DNA of 22,225 nucleotides, from contig DKLZ01000022.1 of assembly GCA_002455955.1 (NCBI GenBank), forward strand, positions 71,326 to 93,550. Reading direction: 5' to 3'. Source of the stretch: Dehalococcoidia bacterium UBA6627. GTDB lineage: Bacteria > Chloroflexota > Dehalococcoidia > UBA2979. The position numbers and the translations under genes are program-made. Below, piece after piece: positions 7,264 to 15,424 of the stretch. Numbering within the stretch: position 1 is the stretch's first letter; each line of letters opens with the position of its first letter. The notes beneath the pieces were generated by a model. It saw only the letters and a program-made list of their open reading frames with translations. It was not told the DNA's origin and searched no databases.

Positions 7264-9135
7264 CTAGACGCTGAGAGCATCAGCAACGTCGGCAAGGCCC
7301 AGCGATTCAAGTTTCTCGCGGCTTGGAGCGCTTGTCTCCTGATCCCAGCCAGCCTCGTCATACCATTCACGCTTCATTGTCTCCAGATCGATAGTGAAAC
7401 CTTCGTGCGGTCCTGAGGTTTGTGCTGGATTACCAAGAAGACGGCCAGGGACCTCACGAGCAGCAGGGTTGTTTCCATGCTTCACCGCAAACGCCATTCG
7501 TAAATTGGCTATTCGCTCACCGACTTCGTCCAGTTCCTCATGTGTAGTATCCCAGCCAGTAACGAGGTTGATCCACTCGGGGATACGGTCAGTTGGGGCC
7601 ATCGTGTAGACGAAATAACACATTCCTGATGAATTCATTACATGTGCCTGCTCGTGGGCCGCCTTGTGGATAGGAGCTTGACCGGTGAACTGTTTTTTAT
7701 CCTCAGGCGCTTTGGGCATCGTCGGAAACTTCGAACTCTTCCCTGGCGACCAGATTGTGTGACGAGCAGGTGTCGGATCTAGCGCATATGAAGCAGCAAA
7801 CCCAATGTCCAGTTTCGGGTCGTGCATGGGTGGCTCTTCACCGTCGATCGCGGTAACAAACTCCTGAGCTGCTGGCCCCATTTTCTCGGCAGCCACAGTC
7901 GTACCGTCAGCAAGCAACTCCCCTAATGCTCCCTCACGCTTACCTATCTGGTGAAGTGCCTGAAGCATACTGCTCGCATTGCCCCATGACAGTTCAATGC
8001 CGTCTGTATCTTCCTTTGTTAACAGACCGTTCTCGAAACATTCCGTTGCGAACGAGATTGCAGCACCCGCAGAAATAGTGTCGAGTCCATACTCATTACA
8101 CCAGTGATTAACAGCAATCATTGAGTCTGTGTCGTTAACACCGTTCATCACTCCGAAAGCGCCCATCGTCTCGTATTCCGGTCGATGGGTGTGCTTCGGA
8201 AATGCAAATTCACCTCTATCACTGCCATCAACCGACTCAGCACCGCAAGCAACCGGACAATGCCAACAGGCGTACTTTTTCTCCATACTTTCGTTGACAA
8301 CCGGACCGTTCATATTGGCCATATCCATGTTGTCTACCAAGTTTACGATGCCCACACCGCCCCAATTAAGTACAGGCGCATCGCCACTGATCGCTGAATT
8401 GGCTGTAATCCCTGTCGTGCCGAAAGTTGTAAAAAACTTCTTCGTGCCTTGGTTGAACCCTTGGAGACTATCCTTAACAGTAAGGATTACCTCCTTGTTC
8501 TGAGACATGATTTTCTTGGTTGGCTTAACAACAACCGCCTTTAATTTCTTCGATCCCATCACCGCACCAACGCCAGAGCGCGCAGCAAGTCGACCTCGCT
8601 CATTTGCTACGCCGGCCATGTAACTTAAATTTTCACCCGCTGGGCCAATTAGGGCGACACTTACCTTCTTACCTAATTCTTCCTTAAATCGATCTTCTAC
8701 CTCAATCGCGAGTCCTCCCCAATAGTCGGACGCGTCTCGCAATTCCATCGTGTCGTCATCGATATACAGATAGACAGGAGTTTCGGATTGCCCACTGAAA
8801 AGAATGCCGTCGTATCCGACAAATTTAAGCATAGGACCGAAATCACCACCGCAGTTAGCGTCACCCCAACCACCGTTTTTGGGCGATTTAGTCACAACTT
8901 GAAAACGCTGCCCGAATAGTGGCGTTCCTGTAAGGAGGCCAGGGAAGAACCCAAGAATATTATCTGGGCCAAGTGGATCAGCATCGGCAGGAATTCGATC
9001 AAAAAGCAGACGAGCACCTAACCCATTCCCACCTAAGAGCTCTCGATACGTTCGCTCCGGGATTTCTTCGGGCTCAATCTCACCGGTAGTTAAATTGACG
9101 TTGAGAATACGTCCATTGAATGCAATTTCTTCCAC
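7264..9135 (-). CDS. Aldehyde:ferredoxin oxidoreductase (tungsten pterin enzyme family)
   Basis: A 623-residue member of the AOR family, which oxidises aldehydes or related substrates using a tungsto-bispterin cofactor and one [4Fe-4S] cluster, with ferredoxin as acceptor. The N-terminal domain shows GRILNVNLTTGEI, RELLGGNGLGARLL and SPKNGGWGDANCGGDFGP. The cluster ligands are C290, C293 and C297 in CWHCPVAC, plus C506 in NSSGMCYF. RPEYETMGAFG (319-328) and NEYGLDTISAG (347-357) are the usual pterin-binding segments. The GTG at 9135 is preceded by GGAGGG 8 bases upstream. No ferredoxin, partner subunit or molybdopterin gene lies nearby. The substrate cannot be told: AOR, FOR and GOR paralogs look alike at this level. 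It is transcribed away from the M16 gene. Confidence 0.95.
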   Translation of the reverse strand: MEEIAFNGRILNVNLTTGEIEPEEIPERTYRELLGGNGLGARLLFDRIPADADPLGPDNILGFFPGLLTGTPLFGQRFQVVTKSPKNGGWGDANCGGDFGPMLKFVGYDGILFSGQSETPVYLYIDDDTMELRDASDYWGGLAIEVEDRFKEELGKKVSVALIGPAGENLSYMAGVANERGRLAARSGVGAVMGSKKLKAVVVKPTKKIMSQNKEVILTVKDSLQGFNQGTKKFFTTFGTTGITANSAISGDAPVLNWGGVGIVNLVDNMDMANMNGPVVNESMEKKYACWHCPVACGAESVDGSDRGEFAFPKHTHRPEYETMGAFGVMNGVNDTDSMIAVNHWCNEYGLDTISAGAAISFATECFENGLLTKEDTDGIELSWGNASSMLQALHQIGKREGALGELLADGTTVAAEKMGPAAQEFVTAIDGEEPPMHDPKLDIGFAASYALDPTPARHTIWSPGKSSKFPTMPKAPEDKKQFTGQAPIHKAAHEQAHVMNSSGMCYFVYTMAPTDRIPEWINLVTGWDTTHEELDEVGERIANLRMAFAVKHGNNPAAREVPGRLLGNPAQTSGPHEGFTIDLETMKREWYDEAGWDQETSAPSREKLESLGLADVADALSV

Positions 9136-9280
9136 GATAGCTTCCCTCCATTACAGACGCCTCGGACAATCCACCGAAATTGGTGAGACAATCACTCTCG
9201 TTATCTTACTCGTCCAAGTGCTGCACGTCCGCTTAGTCTTTCAGAAGATTTTTGACCGCTGAATTCTGACAGGGGAAATC
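9136..9280. promoter_or_regulatory. Divergent intergenic region between the AOR and M16 genes
   Basis: A 145-base gap between two genes read outward, so it must hold a promoter for each. The two ribosome sites are clear (GGAGGG for the AOR gene, AGGGG for the M16 gene). I do not see convincing paired -35 and -10 boxes. TTATCTTAC on the plus strand and TAAGAT on the minus strand overlap and are the nearest to -10 boxes. Confidence 0.45.
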
Positions 9281-10555
9281 GTGATTCAGAATAGGCAACT
9301 AACAACCATCGATAATGGCCTCAGAGTATTAACAACCCATGTACCGGCGGCACAGTCAGCCGCTACAGCATTCTTTGTCCGTGTCGGATCTCGTAACGAA
9401 GAACCAAAAATCAATGGCCTTTCACACTTCATTGAGCACATGCTATTCAAAGGTACTGAGAATCTTCCAGAGGCAACATTAATAGCTCAAGCAGTCGAAG
9501 GCGCTGGCGGGAACCTTAACGCGTACACCTCAAAAGAGCTCACCTGTTATTGGAATAACCTTCCCTATGAGCAAGCCAAAATTGGCATCGAGATTCTTGC
9601 CGATATGATCCAGCATTCGTTATTTGAAGCAGTCGAAATCGATCGTGAACGAACCGTTGTTCAGCAAGAGATCAGGCGCACCTTCGACAACCCTGGCTCC
9701 TTTGTTGGCGAGTTACTTGCACGCGCCGTCTTCGGTAATCAACCAATAGGTTGGCCAATTGCTGGGTGTATCGAATCAGTCGATGCCATCCAAAGTTCTG
9801 ACCTCCTTAGGCACATGACAAAACACTACAAGGCTGAAAATGCGGTGCTATCAGTATCCGGCAACATTCAGCACGAACAAGTTGTCGAATGGGCGTCGGC
9901 TGCGTTTAAGGATTTACCGAGGGGAAGCGCTCCTACAGCACTCGCTTCTACCCCGGGAAGGCCAGATGACTATATCCAACTCGATCCACGCGAACTGGAA
10001 CAGACAAACATAGCGCTATCCATGAGAGGGCTCGCGCGCAAAGATCCCGATCGCCATGCTTTTGATTTGATGAGCACTGCACTCGGCCGTGGAATGTCAT
10101 CACGACTGTTCCAAGAGGTTCGAGAGCGTCGAGGTTTGGCATACTCCGTTTCTGCTGGTGGCGCGCGGTATTCCGACACTGGCTCGTTCACGGTTAATGC
10201 TGGCGTGACCCGAGAAAATCAGGAGGCGGCAATCGAGGTGATTCTCTCGGAGCTTCGTAAGCTAGTTGACGAACCGATCGATGAAAATGAGCTGCAACGC
10301 ACGAAAGACTACGTGTGCGGCAGTTTCAGGCTTTCTTTGGAAACACCGATGGCGCTCGGGCAACATTATGGGACACAGCTACTAATGGATGATGAGATAG
10401 AACAACCAGAGGAGACGGTGTCAGCGCTCCGCGCTGTCAGCAGCGAAAAAATCCAGCAAGTAGCTAAGCGAGTTATAGGACCTAGCACTTTCTCAATTGC
10501 CGTGGTCGGGCCGACAGCTGAGACGGCCCAACTTCAATCGTTGATTGATGATTGA
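9281..10555 (+). CDS. M16 family zinc peptidase (processing-peptidase-like)
   Basis: A 424-residue single-chain M16 peptidase with the inverted zinc motif HFIEH (H49, E52, H53) in GLSHFIEHMLFKGT. The third ligand is E130 in ERTVVQQEIRRT, at the usual spacing. A second, inactive M16 half covers about 220-420 and has GRGMSSRLFQEVRERRGLAYS, the Arg/Tyr motif that binds the substrate backbone. Family members clip short peptides or signal sequences in the cytoplasm or outside the cell. No signal peptide is visible, so cytoplasmic action is more likely. The GTG start at 9281 has AGGGG 6 bases upstream. It opens a plus-strand run leading to purA, with a 69-base gap before the hydrolase gene. Its physiological substrate is unknown. 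Confidence 0.95.
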   Translation: MIQNRQLTTIDNGLRVLTTHVPAAQSAATAFFVRVGSRNEEPKINGLSHFIEHMLFKGTENLPEATLIAQAVEGAGGNLNAYTSKELTCYWNNLPYEQAKIGIEILADMIQHSLFEAVEIDRERTVVQQEIRRTFDNPGSFVGELLARAVFGNQPIGWPIAGCIESVDAIQSSDLLRHMTKHYKAENAVLSVSGNIQHEQVVEWASAAFKDLPRGSAPTALASTPGRPDDYIQLDPRELEQTNIALSMRGLARKDPDRHAFDLMSTALGRGMSSRLFQEVRERRGLAYSVSAGGARYSDTGSFTVNAGVTRENQEAAIEVILSELRKLVDEPIDENELQRTKDYVCGSFRLSLETPMALGQHYGTQLLMDDEIEQPEETVSALRAVSSEKIQQVAKRVIGPSTFSIAVVGPTAETAQLQSLIDD

Positions 10556-10624
10556 CAGGTCGCGGGTTTCGACTCGGATCAGCAAGCACATACTCTTGCA
10601 CGATTGAGTTAGACGGGGAATCTG

Positions 10625-11338
10625 ATGCCGCGAATTGAGATTTTCGAGGGTATGCGCGTTCGCTACGACGAGCGTGGGCCGAAAGATGGGCGCGCGTTGG
10701 TACTTGCTCACGGCTTCGGAGTCTCACTAGAGATGTGGACCCCACAAATGGCCGCGCTATCAGCGGAGTATCGACTTATTACCTGGGATGCGCGCGGACA
10801 CGGTGGAAGCAGTGCCCTTGAGGATAGCGAGACATATACGATGCCGGCGTTGGCCGCAGATTTACGAGCTATTCTTGAAAAGTTGGATGCGGTAGACGGT
10901 GCCGTCGTTGGAGGTATGTCATTTGGGGGGCAAATCGCACTCCAGTACGCCGTTGATTACACGGAAGGCATCCACGCTCTGATTCTGTCTGACTCTACGA
11001 CCCGAGGCCCCACACCACCTGACACGATTTTCCGCCCTTCAGAAGATAGTCCAGGCGCGGTAGGTTCAATGTATGCGATGCGCACTAGGCCAGATCTCAC
11101 GCCTGACTTACCCAATTTGAAAATCCCGACGTTAGTGATCGTCGGTGATCATGATGAGATGATCTTGTCAGGGCTGGACCGCCTGATTGACGGGCTGCCG
11201 CATCGTCGAGTTGTGAGATTGGCCAATTGTTTTCACGGTACATCCGGCCAGAGGCCGACCGCTTGGAACACAGCCGTACTGGAGTTTCTCGAGGATGTAG
11301 ATGAGGAAGGTGCACTTGGCGAAGACATTGTGCGCTAG
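10625..11338 (+). CDS. Alpha/beta hydrolase, short lid
   Basis: A 237-residue alpha/beta hydrolase. The oxyanion segment is AHGFG (28-32), the nucleophile is S99 in GGMSFGGQ, the probable acid is D175 in VGDHDE, and the histidine is H204 in NCFHGTSG. The motif WDARGHGGSS (54-63) is typical of the esterase/lactonase/dehalogenase group. Only about 30 residues (128-160) lie between strand 6 and the acid strand, so the cap is small; many relatives have 60 or more. The ATG at 10625 has GGGGAAT just upstream. It precedes the CitE-like gene by 20 bases. The substrate cannot be told. Confidence 0.9.
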   Translation: MPRIEIFEGMRVRYDERGPKDGRALVLAHGFGVSLEMWTPQMAALSAEYRLITWDARGHGGSSALEDSETYTMPALAADLRAILEKLDAVDGAVVGGMSFGGQIALQYAVDYTEGIHALILSDSTTRGPTPPDTIFRPSEDSPGAVGSMYAMRTRPDLTPDLPNLKIPTLVIVGDHDEMILSGLDRLIDGLPHRRVVRLANCFHGTSGQRPTAWNTAVLEFLEDVDEEGALGEDIVR

Positions 11339-11358
11339 ACAAATGAAAGGACCACGCA

Positions 11359-12255
11359 ATGCTCGCACTTCGTAGTTTATTAATGCTCGCTGGCTGCGAC
11401 GCTGCTGACATTGCCAAAGCGCAACGAAGTATCGCCGATGTGATAGTGATCGATCTTGCAGCGCCTATTGAGCATTCGGAACGAATCGCCTCGCGACGAA
11501 TAGTCGGAGAGGCAATCGATGCGATCGATAGAGCCAACCGCCCTGTTGTTGTTCGTATCCCTTCCTCTGGAAGTGGCGAACTCAACGCTGATATTGAAGC
11601 TATAGTACGACCCGCACTTTCAGCAGTGATACTCGGAGAGACTGAATCGCCTCAAGACGCACGCGATGCCGATGTCCAGCTCCGTAAGTACGAGTTGGAA
11701 AACAACATGAAACCGGGCCACGTTGGACTCATTCCCGAAATTGACTCAGCGCTAGGACTTCAATCTCTCCCAACTATTCTTGAAGCAGTTGATCGATACG
11801 AGGCCGTTGCCCTAAACGCAGCAGGCTTGCACCACAACCTTAATCTTGGAAACGAACTTCACAGTGTGTTTGACTACGCTATGTCGATGGTTGCTATCGC
11901 AACCCGCGCCGCAGATCTTCCTTGGATAGTAGGCACATCCCATAGGGAACAAAGCTTAATTGAAGCCCCACGCGCTCATGAATTCGGCGCAGCCGGTATT
12001 ACAATCCACCTCGAAGCCTCTGCTCGAGGAATAAATTCACTTTTCCAAAAAAACGAAGACAGGGTAAAAGCTGCTCGGATTATTCTGCAGAAATGGAATT
12101 ATCATCGAAAATATGGAGATCGATACGCAGTAGCATCGCTAGGATCTGGAAAAGACTCGCGTAAAGAACTTGTTAATCGACGAGCCATGCAAGCAGCTCG
12201 GCAGATAATAGCCCAAGCCGATGCAATTGCAGCGCGGGAGCACATCGAGAACTAA
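11359..12255 (+). CDS. HpcH/HpaI aldolase / CitE-like protein with eroded active site
   Basis: A 298-residue TIM-barrel protein of the CitE / malyl-CoA lyase / HpcH type. The order of motifs is kept: RSLLMLAG at the N-terminus, VIVIDLAAPI (28-37), VVVRIPSS (63-70), ILGETES (91-97), PEIDSALGL (126-134), ALNAAGL (151-157), DLPWIVG (186-192) and ITIHLEA (214-220). Canonical enzymes have DLEDAV, LPKVES, an IETARG-type metal Glu, a GAEDL-type metal Asp and IHPxQ. Here the Glu of DLED is Ala, the Lys is Glu, the metal Glu is Asp (D129), and the metal Asp is Gly (G156). Mg2+ enolate chemistry as in CitE is therefore doubtful. AAAGGA lies 7 bases before the ATG. It sits between a hydrolase and purA. 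It could be a non-catalytic or repurposed paralog. Confidence 0.82.
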   Translation: MLALRSLLMLAGCDAADIAKAQRSIADVIVIDLAAPIEHSERIASRRIVGEAIDAIDRANRPVVVRIPSSGSGELNADIEAIVRPALSAVILGETESPQDARDADVQLRKYELENNMKPGHVGLIPEIDSALGLQSLPTILEAVDRYEAVALNAAGLHHNLNLGNELHSVFDYAMSMVAIATRAADLPWIVGTSHREQSLIEAPRAHEFGAAGITIHLEASARGINSLFQKNEDRVKAARIILQKWNYHRKYGDRYAVASLGSGKDSRKELVNRRAMQAARQIIAQADAIAAREHIEN

Positions 12256-12275
12256 TCGAGCCAGTGAGCCTCGTC

Positions 12276-12312
12276 CGGTATGATCTTATGGGCCGCTCCT
12301 GAAGATCATCCG
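12276..12312 (+). other. Hairpin in the purA leader
   Basis: ATGATCTT (12280-12287) pairs with AAGATCAT (12302-12309), and after a one-base bulge CGG (12276-12278) pairs with CCG (12310-12312). The loop is 14 bases. It sits in the 80-base gap before purA, just ahead of the AAGGA ribosome site. No T-run follows, so it is not a standard terminator. It could be a leader structure, a processing site or an operator. Confidence 0.45.
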
Positions 12313-12335
12313 ACTAATAACAGCAAGGACTAGTC

Positions 12336-13655
12336 ATGCCTGCAGTTGTAATCATTGGAGGGCAATGGGGTGACGAAGGCAAAGGGCGCGTTGTAGATTT
12401 TCACGCACGCTACTGCTCAATGATCGCTCGCTACTCTGCTGGGACCAATGCTGGTCACACAATCATGAACGAGCATGGGAAATTTGCGCTGCATCTTGTA
12501 CCAGCCGGAATCTTTTATGGGGACAAGGTTTGTGTAATCGGTAACGGCGTCGTAATTGACCCAGACATCCTTCTCTCTGAAATCGAAATGCTCAGCTCAC
12601 GAGGAATTGATACTTCAAAACTCATAATCAGCGACCGAGCTCATGTAATCATGCCTTGGCATCGCGTAATCGATGTTGCCGACGAGAAGCTTCGGGGATC
12701 GAGCGCGATCGGTACAACAGGAACCGGGACAGGGCCCGCGTTTCACGACAAGGTGGCCCGGATCGGAATCCGCGTTGGTGACGTTCTCGATTCAGAACGC
12801 TTTCCAGATCAATTACAGAAAGTGCTCGACTACAAGAACCGCGTTATCAGCGGTCTCTATGGCGAACTTGAGCTTCAGTACGATGCCATCTTCGCTGAAT
12901 ATAGTGCTTTTGGAGAGAAGCTTCGTCCATATGTGACCGACACCACATCGATAGCGCAGGACGCTCATCAACGCGGAGAGATGATCTTGCTCGAAGGCGC
13001 TCAAGGCTCGTTACTTGATCTCGACTCTGGAACTTACCCTTTTGTTACATCCTCGGTTCCTGCATCTGTTGCAGCAGGTGGTGCTGTTGGAATAGGAATA
13101 GGTCCCACAGCAATTGAGCGTGTAGTCGGCGTATACAAGGCATACCAAACACGCGTAGGAAACGGTCCGATGCCGACCGAACTATTTGACGAAGATGGAG
13201 CGCTGCTGCTAGAGGGCGGAGGTGGCGCTCCCGGAACCAGCGAGTATGGAACAACCACCGGGAGGGCAAGGCGAACAGGATGGTTCGATGGCGTGCTGGC
13301 TCGCTACACCTCAAAACTTAACGGTGTCACATCGGTGGCACTGACACGACTAGACTCATTGTCAGCATTCGACAGAATTCGTATCTGCGTGGCCTATGAA
13401 CTCGATAAAGAAAGAGTTACGTCCCTCCCAGCAAGCCTCGAAGATTCCAGTCGACTGAAACCAATTTATGAAGACCTTCCGGGATGGAAACAGGACGTCT
13501 CAGAGGTGAGGCATCTAGACGATCTCCCTGCTAATGCCCGCCAGTACGTTCGTCGGATTGAACAGTTGCTCGACGCACCCATCGACATGATCTCAGTTGG
13601 ACCAGAGCGACACCAAGCGATTGTGACTCGCGATATTTTCGGAGGAAACATCTAG
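12336..13655 (+). CDS. purA: Adenylosuccinate synthetase
   Basis: A 439-residue enzyme that joins IMP and aspartate using GTP, the first committed step to AMP. The N-terminus has GGQWGDEGKGR with the catalytic D13, and SAGTNAGHTI with H41, both at the family positions. Further matches are GTTGTGTGPAF, LEGAQGSLLDLDSGTYPFVTSS, GIGIGP, KAYQTRVGNGPMPTE, EYGTTTGRARRTGW and DMISVGPERHQAI at the C-terminus. Length is normal. The ATG at 12336 has AAGGA 7 bases upstream. The gene is preceded by a hairpin in an 80-base gap and followed after 17 bases by a DUF2269-like gene, so those two are probably co-transcribed. Confidence 0.98.
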   Translation: MPAVVIIGGQWGDEGKGRVVDFHARYCSMIARYSAGTNAGHTIMNEHGKFALHLVPAGIFYGDKVCVIGNGVVIDPDILLSEIEMLSSRGIDTSKLIISDRAHVIMPWHRVIDVADEKLRGSSAIGTTGTGTGPAFHDKVARIGIRVGDVLDSERFPDQLQKVLDYKNRVISGLYGELELQYDAIFAEYSAFGEKLRPYVTDTTSIAQDAHQRGEMILLEGAQGSLLDLDSGTYPFVTSSVPASVAAGGAVGIGIGPTAIERVVGVYKAYQTRVGNGPMPTELFDEDGALLLEGGGGAPGTSEYGTTTGRARRTGWFDGVLARYTSKLNGVTSVALTRLDSLSAFDRIRICVAYELDKERVTSLPASLEDSSRLKPIYEDLPGWKQDVSEVRHLDDLPANARQYVRRIEQLLDAPIDMISVGPERHQAIVTRDIFGGNI

Positions 13656-13672
13656 GGGCAAAGGAGCTCTGT

Positions 13673-14185
13673 ATGGAGAATTTGTCGCTAATTCTGCATG
13701 TCTTCGCTGGGGCGCTGATCGTCGGCCCTCAGTTTTTGTTGTTCTTTGCAGTTGTTCCCTCAACTTGGTTGATCGAGGATGAGCAACTGAAGCGTGCCGT
13801 GACACGTGTCGTGACAAAACGATATGGCGTGATAGCAGGTATCGCGATCCTGATCTCTTTACTGACTGGTCTTTATCAGTTTTATAGCGTTACCCCAGAC
13901 AGTGTGAGTGCGGACATCAATGCCTACCGGTTTGGTTCGATTTTCATGATCAAGATGACACTCTTCGTGGCCTTTATCGCGTTAGCTGCCTTTCACGCAA
14001 TAACCGGTAAGCGAATTGGGAAACTCGCCGATGCTGTTGCATCCGGTGATGGTGACGCTTCAGAATTAGAACATCAAAGACGCAGATCCCTGCTCCTTTC
14101 GGTGCCAATGATGCTAGTCGCCTCTGCCCTACTCGCACTCGGCGTGTTACTCGGCCGCGGTGAATATTCATACGTCCCTATCTAG
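13673..14185 (+). CDS. Four-helix membrane protein, DUF2269-like (second copy)
   Basis: A 170-residue integral membrane protein with four hydrophobic segments at about 4-30, 50-70, 84-105 and 138-158. The first helix has a histidine (ILHVFAGALIVG), and helix 3 ends near another (AAFHAITGKRIG). Between helices 3 and 4 is a charged loop (about 108-135) ending in a run of arginines. The layout matches the protein after pyrG at 4941-5408, and both resemble DUF2269-type proteins of unknown function. AAGGAG lies 6 bases before the ATG at 13673, and the purA stop is 17 bases upstream. The stop overlaps or abuts the start of the glycosylase gene, indicating coupled translation. No function is proposed. 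Confidence 0.82.
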   Translation: MENLSLILHVFAGALIVGPQFLLFFAVVPSTWLIEDEQLKRAVTRVVTKRYGVIAGIAILISLLTGLYQFYSVTPDSVSADINAYRFGSIFMIKMTLFVAFIALAAFHAITGKRIGKLADAVASGDGDASELEHQRRRSLLLSVPMMLVASALLALGVLLGRGEYSYVPI

Positions 14186-14186
14186 C

Positions 14187-14729
14187 ATGAAACCCTGCGA
14201 GACATTACCTGACCTGCTAACACCTGAACTCGATCTAGTTTTTGTTGGAATTAATCCTGGAGAATACTCAGCACGCTCTGGCCATTACTACGCTCATCCT
14301 GGGAATAACTTCTGGACCGCACTCTCAGCCTCTCCGTTGGTTCCATCTACCGTTAGGCATGAGGACGATCACACGCTTCTGACAACACAAAGAATTGGAT
14401 TTACCGAAGTGGTGAAGCGTATAACAAGCGACAGCACTGACATTAGTAATACGGAGCTACTGACAGCAGAGCCAACATTTCGTCAACGCATCGAGTACGC
14501 GACACCTCGAGCTGTGTGCTTCACTAGCTCGCGCGCATTTGATGTGCTGTTCCCTAATCGGAGATCTACTGGCACCTGGGGATGTCAGTTTAACTCGTTT
14601 AACGGAGCCTCAATCTGGGTAATGCCTTCGACTTCCGGACGGGCAGCACGCTATCGCAAGCATGTATCTAGCGTGCTCGCCGAGCTGTCGGCCTACCTTG
14701 ACAGCGAAAAGATTCGAGTAATTGATTGA
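14187..14729 (+). CDS. mug: Mismatch-specific DNA glycosylase (MUG/TDG family)
   Basis: A 180-residue uracil-DNA glycosylase superfamily protein of the MUG/TDG type, which removes uracil or thymine opposite guanine in base excision repair. The first active-site motif is VFVGINPGEYSA, with N23 matching the key Asn of MUG. It is followed by GHYYAHPGNNFW, which matches the AHPANRFW-type segment. The second motif, usually PSxS, is VMPSTSGRAARY (145-156). I prefer the ATG at 14187, one base after the upstream stop, because homologs begin near this residue. A GTG at 14160 would overlap the upstream gene by 26 bases. Neither start has a clear Shine-Dalgarno, so translation probably relies on coupling. 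It also overlaps or abuts the next gene. Confidence 0.9.
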   Translation: MKPCETLPDLLTPELDLVFVGINPGEYSARSGHYYAHPGNNFWTALSASPLVPSTVRHEDDHTLLTTQRIGFTEVVKRITSDSTDISNTELLTAEPTFRQRIEYATPRAVCFTSSRAFDVLFPNRRSTGTWGCQFNSFNGASIWVMPSTSGRAARYRKHVSSVLAELSAYLDSEKIRVID

Positions 14730-14731
14730 GT

Positions 14732-15256
14732 ATGGAGGCATCTGAGGAACGGCGCTTTCGACCGCCCGTCTCTGCGGACTGCCCTCTATTCAGTGCAAGC
14801 CTCGAAGAGCACTTAATTGCTGTAAGTCGAGGAGAAGCTCCCAGCAGGGGGCGGTTTTGTGGAAATTGTTACCACCCCGTGAGTCGAGATACTCATTGCT
14901 GCCCGCACTGTATGAACAATATGAATAGCATGCACGCAGCAGTTGAGATCGTACCCGGGGACATCGTTGATATTCTGCGGCGACAGAGAAAGACCGAATC
15001 TACTATCGTGAACAGTTTCGCATTCTTAGGAGTGTTGATTGCGGTGATCGGAGGCCTTGGTGTAGTCCTAGGTATCCCTTATTTACGTGATCATCTGCTC
15101 CCAGCGACAATCGTATATGCACTAATTTTACTGGTTGGAGTTCGAGGCTTAGCAGGTTTCTTTGGCGGATACTACGGCGACCGAATCGGCTATGAGCGAG
15201 CCCGACGCGCAACGGTAGCGAGCTGGAAGGAATTCGAGGAGAAACGCACCAGATAG
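14732..15256 (+). CDS. Zinc-ribbon membrane protein, function unknown
   Basis: A 174-residue protein with a single four-cysteine zinc ribbon: FCGNC (C43, C46) and CCPHC (C57, C60). Two transmembrane segments follow at about 93-116 and 123-146, then a Gly/Tyr-rich stretch (FFGGYYGDRIGYERARRA) and a basic tail. The ribbon should face the cytoplasm if the tail does, though topology is not certain. The ATG at 14732 lies 2 bases after the glycosylase stop; a TTG at 14726 is possible but less likely. No Shine-Dalgarno is clear, so coupling to the upstream gene is likely. I do not recognise the family. It is the last gene of the plus-strand run before a 168-base convergent gap. Confidence 0.75.
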   Translation: MEASEERRFRPPVSADCPLFSASLEEHLIAVSRGEAPSRGRFCGNCYHPVSRDTHCCPHCMNNMNSMHAAVEIVPGDIVDILRRQRKTESTIVNSFAFLGVLIAVIGGLGVVLGIPYLRDHLLPATIVYALILLVGVRGLAGFFGGYYGDRIGYERARRATVASWKEFEEKRTR

Positions 15257-15424
15257 CTAGCCTTCTTGCACAAACCAACAAGTCTAGATGCCTGCCTTAA
15301 CTTCGGTTCGTACCACTATCGACAATTACTTCATTTCTTGCTGGAAGAATTTCTCGCTACTAGACAACATGACTAAGCAAACACGACTACTCGATGACCA
15401 GCCGAGCGGTAGTAAGCAATCTAC
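15257..15424. other. Convergent intergenic gap, no clear terminator
   Basis: 168 bases between the zinc-ribbon gene and dapA, which converge. I looked for GC-rich stems followed by T-runs on both strands and found none. The best candidate is an AT-rich stem, TTCTT/AAGAA with a 5-base loop, followed by TTTCTC (near 15336-15357). Termination here may depend on Rho, which is encoded in this window. Confidence 0.4.
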
